A stretch of 64,000 nt of DNA. Source: Halichondria panicea. Its lineage: Eukaryota; Porifera; Demospongiae; Suberitida; Halichondriidae. Shown one piece after another: positions 21,979 to 34,615 of this stretch. The stretch lies in NCBI RefSeq assembly GCF_963675165.1, contig NC_087380.1, positions 1,231,803 through 1,295,802 of the forward strand. Direction: 5' to 3'. The notes under the pieces were generated by a model that was given only the letters and a program-made list of their open reading frames with translations, had not been told where the DNA came from and ran no database searches. The position numbers and the translations under genes were made by a program. Every line of letters starts with the position of its first letter. Position 1 is the stretch's first letter.

Positions 21979-24900
21979 TTAACTTGAACTACTTGAACCA
22001 CTTCTACTGGATGAAGAACGTGAACGTGAACTTGAACTGCTTGAACTACTGGATGAAGAACTTGAGCTTGAACTACTTGAACTTCTTGTACTGGTGGACT
22101 CTGAACTCTCGTCATTCTGATCTCTGTTCCTCGTACCACCACCCTTCTTTGTCTTCTTGCCCCTGCTCCTTGACTTTGAACCTCTGCTACGAGGGGTGGC
22201 CTCATCTGTAGAAATACACACACTCAATTATACACAGACCTATAAACGACAGGCTACAACACTCACCCTGGACACATTGGTAGCTACCAGGAGTGTTGAC
22301 ACATTGCCTCTGTGAGCCACATATAGTTGGGTAGGCAACACATTCATTTTTGTCTGTTGTGGGAAACATTCAGTAACTTGTATGCTATAATTATATTGGT
22401 GGGTCTTTACCTTCACACTCAAATCTCGAGCTCCCTCTTTTGAACCCTCTGTTACATCGACACAAGTAAGTACCCAGAGTGTTGAGACAGGTAGAGTCAT
22501 CACCACACTCGTCCGTCCCAGCTGTACACTCGTCGATATCTGTGTGTGTGCGTGTGTCTACATTATAGCAGAAACATAGAAGCTATAGAAAAGAATTCCT
22601 AGAAAGCATATAAGGTCCTCTTAATATCGCTGATTGCACATAATTATGTACTTTGTGAATAATAGGGCACAGCTATATATAATAGACGTATAGGATTGAT
22701 ATAGTATAGTCGGACATACCAGGACATGTTTGTCCGTCTCCCGAGAAACCATCGTTGCAGATACAGGTGGTACCAAAGGGCCCGTTTTGACAAGAGGCCC
22801 GGTCACCGCAGTCACTGTCCACCATACACTCTCCAGGGGAGGATGTGGGGACGGGAGTTGTAGGGGCGGAGGTTGTGGGGGCGGAGGTGGTGGGAGGTTC
22901 TAGAACATGGGGAAATAAAATAATCACAACAGATATCTATACGACAATGACAAGGAAGGAGATGCAACAGTATGCATGATAGTGACAGTAAATGGTTGGT
23001 CTTACCTTCACAGATTCTTCCATCTCCAATTAACCCAGGGAGACAAGAGCAGGTGAAACTGCCAGGTAGGTTGCTACATTCGGCAGTAGAGGAGCAATCG
23101 TTCAGTATATCCAATAAGCACTCGTTAATGTCTAGAAAACAAGATGCAGTGTGTTAGTATGCAGGCATGCGTGTGTTGTAGTTAATGCAGACATGTGTGT
23201 TAGTTAATGCAGACACGTGTTAGTCAATGCAGACATATGTTAGTTAATGCAGACACGTGTTAGTCAATGCAGACATGTGTGTTAGTTAATGCAGACACGT
23301 GTTAGTTAATGCAGACAGATGCAGGTTACACCATTTCTCACCATTACAGCCAAATCCGTCAAAGCTGGAAATGTACCCGTCTGGACACATACAAATGAAG
23401 CTCCCGATGTTATTAACACACGTGGCAATTGTGGTACAGAGATTAAGAGATGGATCCAGGCACTCATTGCGATCTGTCAGAGAGGCAGCATTAAATTATG
23501 CATGGTTATAGCGAGCTCTGTATTAGTGATTGTATGAGACGCTTACCATCACAGACCATTCCATCTCCAGTGAACCCAGGAGGACAAGAACAGGTGAAGC
23601 TACCCTCTGTGTTGACACATATCGCAATGGAGGCACATGGACTTTGTGCACACTCATTCGTATCTGCAGAAAAAAGCATGCACCGTATATCTTCTAATTT
23701 ATCGGACAGCAAAAAATAATTATTTTGGAAATTGTCCGGGTATAATTGGAACAGAGCATGCGAAGTGTCCGGAATAATTAGAACAAGCAAGCAGCTGCAT
23801 GCGAGCTAGCTAAGTTTAATAGAACAAGGTACGACTGAATAGTTGCACTAACTATCTAAAACTAGCTACTCAAAGCTATCTAACTGCAGCACTCCAAGTC
23901 TTACTTGCCGTCTATGAATGGTAACTCAACTTTTCAAGGTATTGTCCGGATATTTAGAACAAATGTAATATTAAAGTACTGGAGTGTCCGTTGTATTAGA
24001 ACAACGAAAATTGCCCAAAAGAGTGTCCGGGTAATTAGAAGTGTCCGATAAATTAGAAGATATACGGTATGTATATATATAATTATATATATATATAATT
24101 ATATACGTTCAGTTGTTGTGCACTATACATACAGTGTGCACAGAATGCATGTATAAAATTATAGGTACTCAGTATATATATATAAGGAGTCTCACCTTGA
24201 CACACGCTGCCTTCCATAGCAAAGCCATTTGTGCAGGTACAGATAAAAGATCCAGGTGTGTTAGTACACTCAGAGTTCTCAGGGCAGTTGTTGAGAATAT
24301 CTATGAGACACTCATCCACATCTGCAGAAAGAGTATAATTATTATGTATATAGGTTGTGTATTCACACAAGTGTGTGTACTTGTGCGTGTGTTCATGTAC
24401 CATCATGCAGCTGGTTATTCGTGATACTAAGGAGTCGACTCACCTACACACAAGTTGCCTTGCATAATAAAACCAGTTGTACAGGTACAGGTAAAAGATC
24501 CAGGTATGTTATTACACTCAGAGTTGTCAGGGCAGTTGTTGAGAATGTCTAGGGCACACTCGTCTAAATCTGTAGTGAGGGGCAACACAAATAACACATG
24601 AGGAAACAGAAATTGGAAATACTATACCCCCTCAACTGGCTTTTAAAATGAACTTTTTGAGTAGCTATATAGAATAAATAACACTGCTATTATATGATTT
24701 GACTGGAAGAAAATTTAATTTATCTTCTATAGTTTGTTTCTCACCCTGACAGTCAACTGTGGGTTCACCAACAAAGCCGGGGGGACAAGAGCAGTCAAAG
24801 CCTCCTGGTGAGTTGATACACATGGCGTTGGAGGCACAGTTGTTGAGGCTTGGATCAGCACACTCATTACGGTCTGCAGTGATGCAAGAGGAGAAGGGGC

Positions 24901-27715
24901 ATCACAGCAAGAAATAATGAATATTCAATTTTTAAATTATAGCTAGATCAGTGAACATAATTTTTATACAGAAAGCATATAATTATACTAATTATGTCAC
25001 GAGGCTGCAATTATGTATATATATAAAGACCCACCTGTGCAAGTTGGTGCACTGCCACTCCATGTTCCGTCTGATTGACAAGTCCTGGTTATACTTCCAT
25101 CGGGGAAGTATCCACTGTTGCAGACGTAGGTGGCTACTGTGTTCTCTGGCCGGCTATCTGTGGATCCAAGACTGTAAATGATGCTGCCCAGATCGGGAAG
25201 AGGTAAATCAATGCAGGGATTATCTGAAGGGTGGAAAATGTACAGAGCATAAAAGTGTTATACCTTGCTTGCATCCAATAGTCAATGACACAGTTGATGC
25301 AATTTTACTGAAAACATGAAACAATCCTTGAGCGTTCAAAACACTTATTATAACAGGTATAGCTAGAGATTTATTTTATACATGTTACTTATATTTACCA
25401 TCATCTAGTATAGTGATGTTGACGCTGGTTTGTGGAAAGATAACATTGATTGGATTTTCACTGTCCGGAAATATGTTGAACATGAACATTTCGACATCTT
25501 CTTGTATTATATTATCGATAATATTCACAGGGAAGCACATCTCCACAGTGGTATCAAATAAAGAGAAATCATTCGAAGAGAAGGTAGTGAAATAGTCAAC
25601 AAACTCTGGGCAAAAAAAAACACAAATAAATTGCTGAAGGAGAGAAAACACATAACACAGAATTCAGAAGGTCTGTATATATAGTATTATTAAACTTTAA
25701 TGTATATATATATAGCATGATAATAATATGATCTTTGTTTCACATGTTATATGTAAAATACTGTAGTACCTACCTATTGCTGATCCAGGGGTAGTTCCGA
25801 CTTGCCCAAAAATGGCTAGATCTCCTAACGAAGTGAGACCAGGAGGGCTCGAGATGACCAGACATACATCAACTGGCCCCTCCCCTTCCGTTACAGTGTA
25901 CGAGGACTGGTTGAAGGAAATGGTGATTACTGTAGCAACAAAGGTTATATGTTGTAGTTAATATAGGACCCAACTTTTGCTACCACATTGAATGGCTGCA
26001 CTATAGAAGGTAGTCTGCTAGCACAACTTCAAATAAATAACCTGGCTGTATTATAAAGAGTGGCCTGCTTATGATAGGGTATATATACATATACATGCAT
26101 TGCATGACACTCACTGCATGTACATACCGGCTAAAATTGAATTACTTGTATTTCCATTAGCCGAACAATTCCAAAACATGCATACAATCAACGCCCCTCT
26201 AAGGTTTTCTCATTGTACCTTCATCGTCCAGGATGTTGACGATGGTGCTGGTGTTGGTGCCGGGCAGCAGTCCTTGCTGGGTCTCGTTGATGGACAGCAA
26301 AAGGACAAAATTTTCTGCAGATTCTAACACTTGATCATCGATTAGTTGGAATGAGTATGGTAGCATCTCGTCCTCAGGTTGAAACACTAACTCGGTGAGC
26401 GTTGGAGCGTTGAAGTCCTCTCCTGTAAGTATGGTACATGGTGCCAATAATTAATTGTGTGTAAACATTAGGTACAAGCCAAAGGAAGTTATAATAGTAT
26501 TAATAGGGAGACAGTCGCACTTATGAACATGTGCAGTACTATATCATGCATGGCATGGGTAGAGCTCAAATATAATTATGAGTATACTGGTAAGCAAAGG
26601 AAGCTCTACAAAATGAAATCATCATTACGGATGTATACTCACCTCTTGTAGCTGGATTGGGGACAACCTCTACTAGTATTTTCAGCACCTGCTCAGATAC
26701 TACATCGTTCTCCTTGGCGATAAACACGAGGTCATCAACCGTGGCATCTTGTTCCATTATATTGTACTCTCGCTCAACAAATGTCAGGGAAATGGCTAAA
26801 CAGTGAGGAGAGAGAAAATCATAAAAGTCATAATTATACACAATAGCTGTACAACTTCAACATAATTATCGATGTGTGTAATTCTTATGCACAATTCACA
26901 AAATGTCACAACACAGAAGCCATTCAAATCTTTGGTGGTTTATTGCAGCCTCGTGTTTCCTCTTGCATGCAAGATCATTGTACTAATTAGGAAGAGTAGT
27001 TTTGTTATACAAGTATATATAGGAATATAGATGGAGATAAAGCAGATCTCTATAATATAGCAAACAATTCTTACGATCATTGTCTCCAATGGTGATGAGT
27101 GCCAACCCATTTCTGTCTAACAACGCAGTCTCGTTGTTGGTAGGGTCCAGTTCTATCAGGAGAAAGAAGCCTTCGTTAAGCTCATTGATCAGGTCGTCAA
27201 CAAGGTTAATGTCAACTTGGAACTCTTGCTGGGCACTACTCGGAGGAAATACAAACTCAAGATCTTGAGGTTTCACAAAATCTTCTCTCCCACTCTCGAC
27301 TACAGCAAAACGATAATAATAATTGTACAACAGTGCTGCATGGAACGCTATATATAATTATAATGGCCTACATTAATATAACCATGCACACTCACACTCT
27401 GCAGGGTCTGGAAGGTCAGCGAATGTCATTGAAGTTGGTAATGTGCCAGTGAACTCATCATATCTCAGTGCTCTAACAGTCACTCTTAACGGTGAAGTGT
27501 TGGTTCCAATTTTTGACAAGGAGATGGTCCCAGCTGCGTCCTCCGTGATTTTTCTGTCCTCCTCTGCAAAGCCGACAGTCAGCACCTGACCTAAATACAC
27601 ACAGAGATGAAAAGAAGTGATTGTGCTATAATTATACTGCTATAAGTTGCGTTATACCTTTGCAGCATTGAAGTAGAAGCAAGGAGAGTGCAACGAAGCA
27701 CAGTGAAGTTCTCAT
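21979..27715 (-). CDS. CBE1: secreted mosaic with three Calx-beta, one Sushi, nine EGF and a poly-Ser tail
   Basis: Eighteen exons: 27658-27715, 27396-27590, 27075-27299, 26643-26795, 26219-26422, 25774-25929, 25399-25605, 25035-25223, 24745-24873, 24444-24569, 24196-24321, 23547-23663, 23342-23473, 23006-23131, 22720-22899, 22411-22539, 22267-22353 and 21979-22205. They total 2766 nt, or 921 aa. Residues 1-19 are a signal peptide (MRTSLCFVALSLLLLQCCK). Three Calx-beta domains cover about 20-399, each over two exons. A Sushi domain at 400-462 ends WSGSAPTCT. Nine EGF modules cover 463-846, one preceded by a Pro/Thr linker. The tail is 847-921 (RSRG...KKTKKGGG, then about 20 consecutive Ser). 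All internal exons are phase 1-1. This is the longest and least lesioned member, and its Calx-beta sequence is the most divergent of the six, suggesting it is the oldest copy. Confidence 0.86.
23178..23318. repeat. Minisatellite in a CBE1 intron
   Basis: About seven tandem units of roughly 20 bp, of the form GTTAGTTAATGCAGACAYGT, between EGF exons. There is no spacer diversity, so this is not a CRISPR array. Confidence 0.9.
23683..24067. mobile_element. 385-bp MITE with iterated GTGTCCGG...ATTAGAAC motifs
   Basis: The inverted-repeat ends CCGTATATCTTCTAATTTAT...GG continue through TCGGACA at both sides. Internal GTCCGG/ATTAGAACAA motifs recur at least five times at varied spacing. It sits in a CBE1 intron. 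There is no coding capacity. Iterated subterminal motifs are a typical transposase-binding arrangement (inference). Confidence 0.8.
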
Positions 27716-27755
27716 GATGTATGAAATCTATGGACCTGAACAAATGCACCATTAG

Positions 27756-27762
27756 CTTTATA
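27756..27762 (-). promoter_or_regulatory. Possible TATA box of CBE1
   Basis: TATAAAG on the minus strand, about 41 bp before the ATG. Position agrees with the paralogs, but the flanking sequence is different. Confidence 0.4.
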
Positions 27763-28254
27763 GATATAGCTATAAGACTATACTCAGCCATACCTTTATC
27801 CTGACTGTAACCTGGTCTACACACATGCTTTAGAGCCAGCTAGCCATTCTGGCTTTAAATACGCAATGCACTGTTATACAGCTTCAGGATGTGATGACTC
27901 ATTTGGCAGAGCTTATCATCTTCCTCCCAATGACCACAACATTCTTTAGAGGGGTTGCAATAGGAACATGAGGTGCACCATTATAGAAATTGATTTCAAC
28001 AATATACCTTATAGAAGTGAACATGCTTTGGTAGCCAATTAATTTTCATGTTGTTCTTTCATTTGATACCCTCCCCCCCTCCCCCGCATGCATACTTTTG
28101 GCTATCACGTTTATACATACAGTGCATCATCAGATAATAATAAATTGCAGAGTATAGCAGCTAATATAGAGGAAACACAAATACAGTAAATTGTGACAAT
28201 GATACAAAATTCACGAGATGGCTAATGAATTGAGGAATTGTACGTACAACAATC
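27763..28254. other. Spacer between CBE1 and membralin
   Basis: No gene seen. It is AT-rich with a poly-C tract near 28070-28085. It should contain the CBE1 promoter and the 3' UTR of membralin. Confidence 0.6.
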
Positions 28255-31200
28255 TCATTGATCTATATACGGTGAATTAAGGTCCTCTTCGACACTAGTT
28301 CTCTCAAAACGACTCAATCTTGCAGCTCGAATATTCTCCCTCGTAAAAGCTTCCTGTCGTAATGTCGATTGAGACGGCAATAGATCGTCCCCTGGGTCTT
28401 GACAGTTTGTTAAATCGTTGGCATGTCTTCTTGCGGGTACAGTTATAGAGCTCCCACTAACGAACTCCGACGGTCCCCTCGGATCCACCTCTTCCGCTAA
28501 AGTAGCCTCGTCCACAACTGCGGACACATTCCTTCTTCGTAGCGTGCCCTCCTCAGTGCGAGCAGTTGCTTGGCTAGTCGGTAGGCGAGTAGCCGAATCA
28601 TCCCGTACGTTAGTGTTCTCCTGGGGTATAATTGGAGGCTCTGGTTGATTAGCCCCGTCTTGAGGTGGGGGTGGTGGATTGCCTGGGGCATTTCCAACGA
28701 TATGTTGTACCTCAACGTTGGGCTGCTGGCCTCTAAATCGCACGTTGAACCTCATAACTTGCTGAGCCGGTATCAGCTCCGGCTGTAAACCTAAGAAATG
28801 AGGGAGGACAACGGGAGCGTGGGGGAGCCGAACATTTATTTGATGTCCTCTCCTTTGCCGATTCATGGGGAGCTCGAAATGATTGATGAAGAATAGCATC
28901 GCATGCTACATGCATGTGTGTGTGTGGGGGGTGGAAAAACACATTTTTTTTAGCACTTACACATTATAACCTAAAGGATTGAGTTCCTAAGGAGGGACCA
29001 CACCAAAAACCACACACAGGTCTGATGAAAGGCTGTGATGCTTGGAGATTGGACTCAGTTAATGGGGCATCTACCACTCCCAAACCACACCAACACTTAA
29101 AACAAACACTTAAAAAAGGTGTCACCCAATTTAGGCAAGTGCTAAAGGTCATTTAGTAATCACACCATTTGAATAGGTGCTTTGTAAGACAGCAGATGGG
29201 GTCTGACATGCCGTGCACGAACCACTACAAGTGCTAGTGTATTTGGCCAGCCTGGATGTTATCACGTAACCACAACGACATCAATGCACTAGTGATTCGT
29301 GCACGCATGTCGGGCCTCCTCTGGTAAGACAGATACTGGCTAGAGGATACACCCAGGAAGTAACAGTTAGCTCATACAGCCCACACAATGTAGATACCTA
29401 TTGCATGCCTAAATGATGATTATTAACTAACACACGTACGTACAAAATGGATTTGGGTAATCGGGTAATCACTAGCAAATAAGGGCAAAAACGTGCAGAG
29501 GTAACCTTACAAAACTTGTCCTATGCACTTTCTAGTAACTACAGCTCATATATTTCGTATTCCATTATGCAACAAATAAAAGCCGTACTCTTCCCCCTAC
29601 CACCCACCCACACACACCAGTAGCTCACCTGAGTCATGAGCCAGTGGAACAGGAACGGGAGGAACCAAAATTGACCGTTGAACCGGACAAAGTACGCATA
29701 CGGCAGAAAGTGATATAGAAAGAAAAACCTACACAGGAGAGTGTGTCACACGTATGGTTAGGTATACACGTAGTCTGAATGCCTCAGTGTTGATGCTTAT
29801 AAAATAGGGCTATGTTGACTAGAAAACAAATAAAATATGCAGGCATAAAGGGAAATTCCCCACCGCCCACTCACCAGGGAAAATACATCTTGGAGGTGTC
29901 TTGACGACAGTAGATTGAGTAGAACTGGTCCACCTCCCACACCGTGGCAACCATGAGCACTGAGAACATACTGTCATCACTCAGGGCCTCACTCATGACT
30001 ATGATGAGACCTGGGGGAGGAGACAAAGAACAAGAGAGTGGGTGGAGGAAACTAAGAACAAAAGGAAGCGTTTGCATACGTGTAGTACACATAAAGGACA
30101 TGGCGGCAAATTGGGTACTCAATTTTCAATTAGTTTCACAAATTAGTGACCAAGTTGAACAATTATCTACGTATGCCTGCCCATCCTTCAAACTAATATG
30201 CTCAACAAAAAGACTGTTGGCAGCTTTTTAGGACAATTAAAGAAGCTGCGTGGGCGGTGGTGTCATAATCAATCCTCCCTTGTTGCCGAGGTGCCAAATC
30301 TTGACTGAACTCTATGACAAGGAGACACACTACATTATACCACAGTGAATGGCCAGTGGGAGAGAGGGGGAGAGTGCCAAATGCATCCAGCCAGGGGTGT
30401 GTTTAGTCTGGCAGTGATGCACTGTATATAACTACACTATCAACAAATTGTATGAACTATATTGGCTCTGTTGTTGGCCTCAAGGTTGAACACTAACTTC
30501 CAACAATAATACGTTTATTACAGGGCAAGTTAGTGGAACTGTTGGTGCAATTTATACTCTAGCAGCCTAGCCTTGTCCTCTGGCTGACTATAGCACACTA
30601 CTGACATGTACGTGCATGTAGGGGAGGGGGGGGGGGAAGGGAAGTTTGATGATTCTGTGTGCCCAACGACGTACCTATTGCAGCGTAGGTGACAATGAGG
30701 AAAGGGATCTGAGCTCCGGTCTGAACTGGCATGGGGATCCCTTGGTTGAGCAGGTTACGGAAATGTGCTATAAAAAGGAGAGGGGTGTTAGAAATATGAG
30801 TATTTCATGCATGATGTACTATTGTACGACTACCGTATAGAGGGGAATTTTCGTGGGGTAAAATATTCGTGGTTTTCGTGGTTGAAGGTCTGAACAAATA
30901 TTTTACCCACGAATGAAGCGACCTTGCTTACCTTTACCTGCAGTGCAAGCTCCAACAACGAAAATATTATCCACGAAATGTCTCAATATTGCTGAACCAC
31001 GAATATTTTGTCCCCCAAAAATTACCCGCTATACGGTACTAACTGCGTACATGTAGTGTTTCCATAGCGACTTACTGAGGAACTTGAAGACATGGTAGTG
31101 GACTTGTCTCAATAGGACAGAGGCTACCAGCGTCTGTAGTGGTAGTATAATATGGCTAGTGAAGTAATGTATAGTGGGTATGTTTCGAGGGTATATACTT

Positions 31201-34200
31201 TCGCGGAATGACCGTTAGAAGTTTAAAAGTGGAAGCAACTTACAGGGCATCTGTTTACGTGCATAGCATAATAGACACTAGTTGATAAGATCTACATAGG
31301 AAGTACATGGGAAAAGTGCCTCAGAGCAGGTATACTAGATGGGACTTAGAATACCTGCTATTTACGCTCGGGATACCAAATCAGTGCCTTTGGGCTTCTA
31401 AATCCCATAGACACCTCCAAAACAGTGTCTAACTATTATTTAGTGTACTGCAATGTGGGTGTTCTCACACTCTGACTGAGTACAAGAGTTACTGACTCAC
31501 AAAGAACATGGCTGGTAGAACACCGGCAAGGTAGCGCCACTTGCCCATCCACTGAACCTTGTAGTAGTACTGACTACCAGTGAGCAGGTCCTTCACATAA
31601 CCCGAGCCTGTGTGTGGAGTTGGTCCTTACAGTGTGTGAGAGTCATGTGTGTGGTTGCTAAAGTTCTGGTCATTCAAATTAGAAGGAATTCTTTCACATG
31701 GAATGCTCAAATTTCAAATTTGAAACGGGCCAAAATTTCCCATTCTCTGATTAGGAACCAGCCTTTATAATAATACACAATCTGAAATACCTCTTTCAGA
31801 AAATCTTTAAATGATTGTGATTGGACCAACGTAACTAGAGTTATGTACACAATTAGTTACAGAGTCGGTGTTAAATGAAGCATATTATTTGAATGGCCAT
31901 AACTTTAGTTCCATTGGTCCAATCATAATTATTATACTAAGCACACACCCACCCCACACCCACACCCACACACCCATACGCACAGGCTGCCAATGGCTTA
32001 CCAACTTTCTCTGGCAACAGATTCTTGAAGCTTGATATAATCATCACTTCGTAACCGAGGAAGTACTTGGTGAGGACCTTACCAAACCGCCCCCCAAAAC
32101 AGTTAGTCTTGTCAGGATCTGGGGGGAGATCAATAATAATATGACCAGCTGTACATACATGTATCACATGAGATTGTGAGTTTGGAATTATTATGATATG
32201 TATGACCTAACAAAAAATTTTGACATCTCACGCTATCAATAATAATATTTTTAAATTGGACAATTTTATATATATGGCAGGTAGCTTGCACTACCGTATA
32301 GCGGGTATATTTCGAGGGTATAAATTTTCGCGGATGTGCCTTTAGAAAGGTTTTCGCGGATTTAATTTTCGTGGAATAGCGCCTTTTTTGCAGCATGCAT
32401 GCATGAAATATTAAATTCGCGGTTATAAATGTTCGCGGTTCATGCCTAATCCGCGAAAACCACGAACATTTATACCCTCGAAATATACTCTCTATACGGT
32501 ATAATTATATCCACAGTATATACAATGATGTACTAGTAAAGTCAGCAGCAGAGATATTAACTTACCAACATAGATCTTGACCACTGAGATGTTTAGCCTT
32601 GCTCTGGTGGCCGAGGTGAGGCTGAGGTAACCAGTCTCACGAGTGAACTCTAACAGAGAATAGTCCAGAGCCAGTAGCTTGAGTGCTAGAGGGAGAGGGG
32701 GGGTGGTATAGTTGCCTTATGTAAGAGCTCTTTCTCTAAGCGTTCAGAATACCATGAAATCATTACCAAAACTAAAGTTAGAGTTCATTGTACAGTCTAT
32801 TGGGGTTGCGTACTCTTCCTAACGAACCCTTGGTACAATACATGTACAGTGTATGTACACGTAGAAACAGTCTGAATACAATTCCTACCACAAGCTTAAA
32901 TACATGTACAGTTAACTAAGTTAATCACACTCACTGTAGAAGTCAATGAGCTCGTAGAGTGTCTTGTTCTCAGCCACGAGGGCAGCCAGTAGTTCTAGAT
33001 CATCCTGTGGCATGGTTGTCATGCCAACGCCACTCTCAGATGGCTGGCGGATATCAGTATCTGTCTCGAGATCATTTTTGTCGTCATTCTGACTTCCTAT
33101 AGATGCTGAGTCAGCAATATTGAGGCTACTAGCTTCATCAGTGCTTGCAGCTACCTCTCCATTATCATCATCAGTAGTAGTAGTAGTAGTACTTGAAATA
33201 TCTCCACTTGGACTTGCCGTATCTTCACCAATATTCAGGCTCAGTGGATCTCTACTACTGTCTTCACTGTCAGTTCCATTACTGTTCAAATCATCACCGC
33301 CGCCGCTGTCTAAATCTTCCTCCATTACACCAGAAGATCCCTCGTGAGTATTGTTGACCTTTTGCTCCAGCCACTCATCCTTGAGGTCCTTCCATCCCTC
33401 TTCAATCCTCTCCACCACTGCCTCACACACTGGCTGCACGTACAACAACTCCATTAGAGAATAATTGCAATAATTCGTCCATGCTCTGTTCTCTAAAACT
33501 TCAATTGCGTCCGAACCACCCTCCGTCTCGTTGCCATGACGATACGCATCTTGTTCCTTCTGTCTCATGATTATGAATTCTTGTAGTGCCCTGTTTCGTG
33601 CCTCCCACAAGTACGAATGATTCGAATACACCTCCACTTGAAGTATGACGTCAGCGGGAAATGGGCGCTGTGTTATGTCAGCGAGGCAATCAGTCGGGTG
33701 AATGATGTACGTGTTGTGGACGTAGCCCCAAACACACAGTGTGAGGAGTGCCTGTGTGTGTGGTGTGGGTGTGTGGGAGTGGGAGGGATTCAAATAATAA
33801 ATATATAATTATAGAGAAGCGTGGGAATGCGGCCTCGGTGATGGGCACAATGCATAGACCCGCAGACCCTCTCCCTTAGAACACTGGAACTATGAATCAT
33901 TATATCGTTGTGTACACTGTATGAATTACCTGCACTGTACATGTTATTAGTTAGCTAATTATAGAGAAACCAAAAATCAGTTGTGAAACCAACCTCAGGT
34001 ATGTAAGTGATTGCGTGGGTGTGAATACAATGCCAGCCAGTAGTAAAGGTCACCCTTACAGCTAGCTATGAATATAGGCATGTCCTCAATGGAAACACTC
34101 AAGAGAGGAGGTACGACAACATCACGTGCGTGGACTGTGGAATGTCAATTAACTTGCAAAGATGCTGATGGTGGGCGTGGCCGTCATCATGCAGACCACA

Positions 34201-34615
34201 CCCACACTACTTTTTGCTGCTGTCGATTAAAATTCCATTAAAATTCCATAGTCTACGCGCGCACGTGATGTTGTTGCACCTCCTCATTGGAAACACTACT
34301 GTTCCTGTTGTTTAGTAATGACTGTAATACACAAAAAGCATAGTTGAAAATTGAAAATTATTATTATTATATTTGTTTATCTGTATCCTAGTAAAGAGAG
34401 CATTCCGTTGCTGTTAGGGAGGGTGTACTTAGGACGGCCAGTGCTACGAATGTGGGGGAGGGAGGGGTGTGGTTTTAACTCACTGTAAATAAGATGAAGT
34501 ACTCAAAGGTCAAGCGGAGTAAGTGTGGGACCCAGTGGGAGTACACATCCAGAGAGTACACGTATATGAGGTGGAACACGGCCACTCTACGTTGGTTGAC
34601 ATCGTTGTCCATCAT
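28255..34615 (-). CDS. TMEM259: Membralin (TMEM259)
   Basis: Polytopic ER membrane protein. In mammals it is linked to ER-associated degradation and motor-neuron survival (family knowledge). Ten exons: 34484-34615, 32935-33751, 32566-32685, 32002-32118, 31501-31607, 31076-31133, 30675-30767, 29875-30010, 29629-29728 and 28255-28905. They total 2331 nt, or 776 aa. Visible family motifs include GFGGRF-type FGGRFGKVLTKYFLGYE, GYVKDLLTGSQYYYKVQWM, VASVLLRQVHYHVFKF, VWEVDQFYSIYC and LFFINHFELP. Together these make up the membralin core with its membrane helices. Human membralin is about 620 aa. The extra length here is an acidic, Ser/Thr/Asp-rich insertion in the large loop encoded by exon 2 and a long Pro/Arg-rich C-terminus. 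The start was chosen at tandem ATG codons (34615); exon 1 is the least certain part. Confidence 0.88.
29202..29312. repeat. Inverted repeat in the last membralin intron
   Basis: GACATGCCGTGCACGAACCAC at 29202 is mirrored by GATTCGTGCACGCATGTCGG ending near 29312. It is a probable short MITE. The rest of intron 28906-29628 shows nothing recognisable. Confidence 0.6.
30831..31038. mobile_element. MITE, TA target site, CCGTATAG ends
   Basis: A TA-flanked 208-bp element in a membralin intron, with ends CCGTATAGAGGGG and CCCGCTATACGG. It belongs to the same family as 223-443, 32292-32501 and 52618-52848. A half-copy with TTTCGAGGGTATA and TTTCGCGGAATG lies near 31183-31225. Confidence 0.82.
32292..32501. 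mobile_element. MITE, TA target site, CCGTATAGCGGG ends
   Basis: A TA-flanked 210-bp element in a membralin intron. The left end CCGTATAGCGGGTATATTTC is mirrored on the right with a 1-2 bp difference. Internal ATTTTCGCGG/CCGCGAAAA arms also pair. Confidence 0.85.
34103..34287. repeat. Inverted repeat in membralin intron 1
   Basis: GAGGAGGTACGACAACATCA at about 34106 is mirrored by TGATGTTGTTGCACCTCCTC ending at 34287, with GGAAACACT outside both arms. It is a probable fold-back element. The rest of intron 33752-34483 shows nothing recognisable. Confidence 0.65.

Noticed and set aside
23178-23318. Regularly repeated 20-bp units that could suggest a CRISPR array
   Set aside because: Units are directly adjacent with no unique spacers, they sit in a eukaryotic intron, and the units are degenerate: it is a minisatellite.
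21979-27715. Identification of CBE genes as sponge aggregation factors
   Set aside because: Calx-beta domains fit, but no Wreath domain is seen and EGF/Sushi/poly-Ser modules are not diagnostic; kept only as a possibility.
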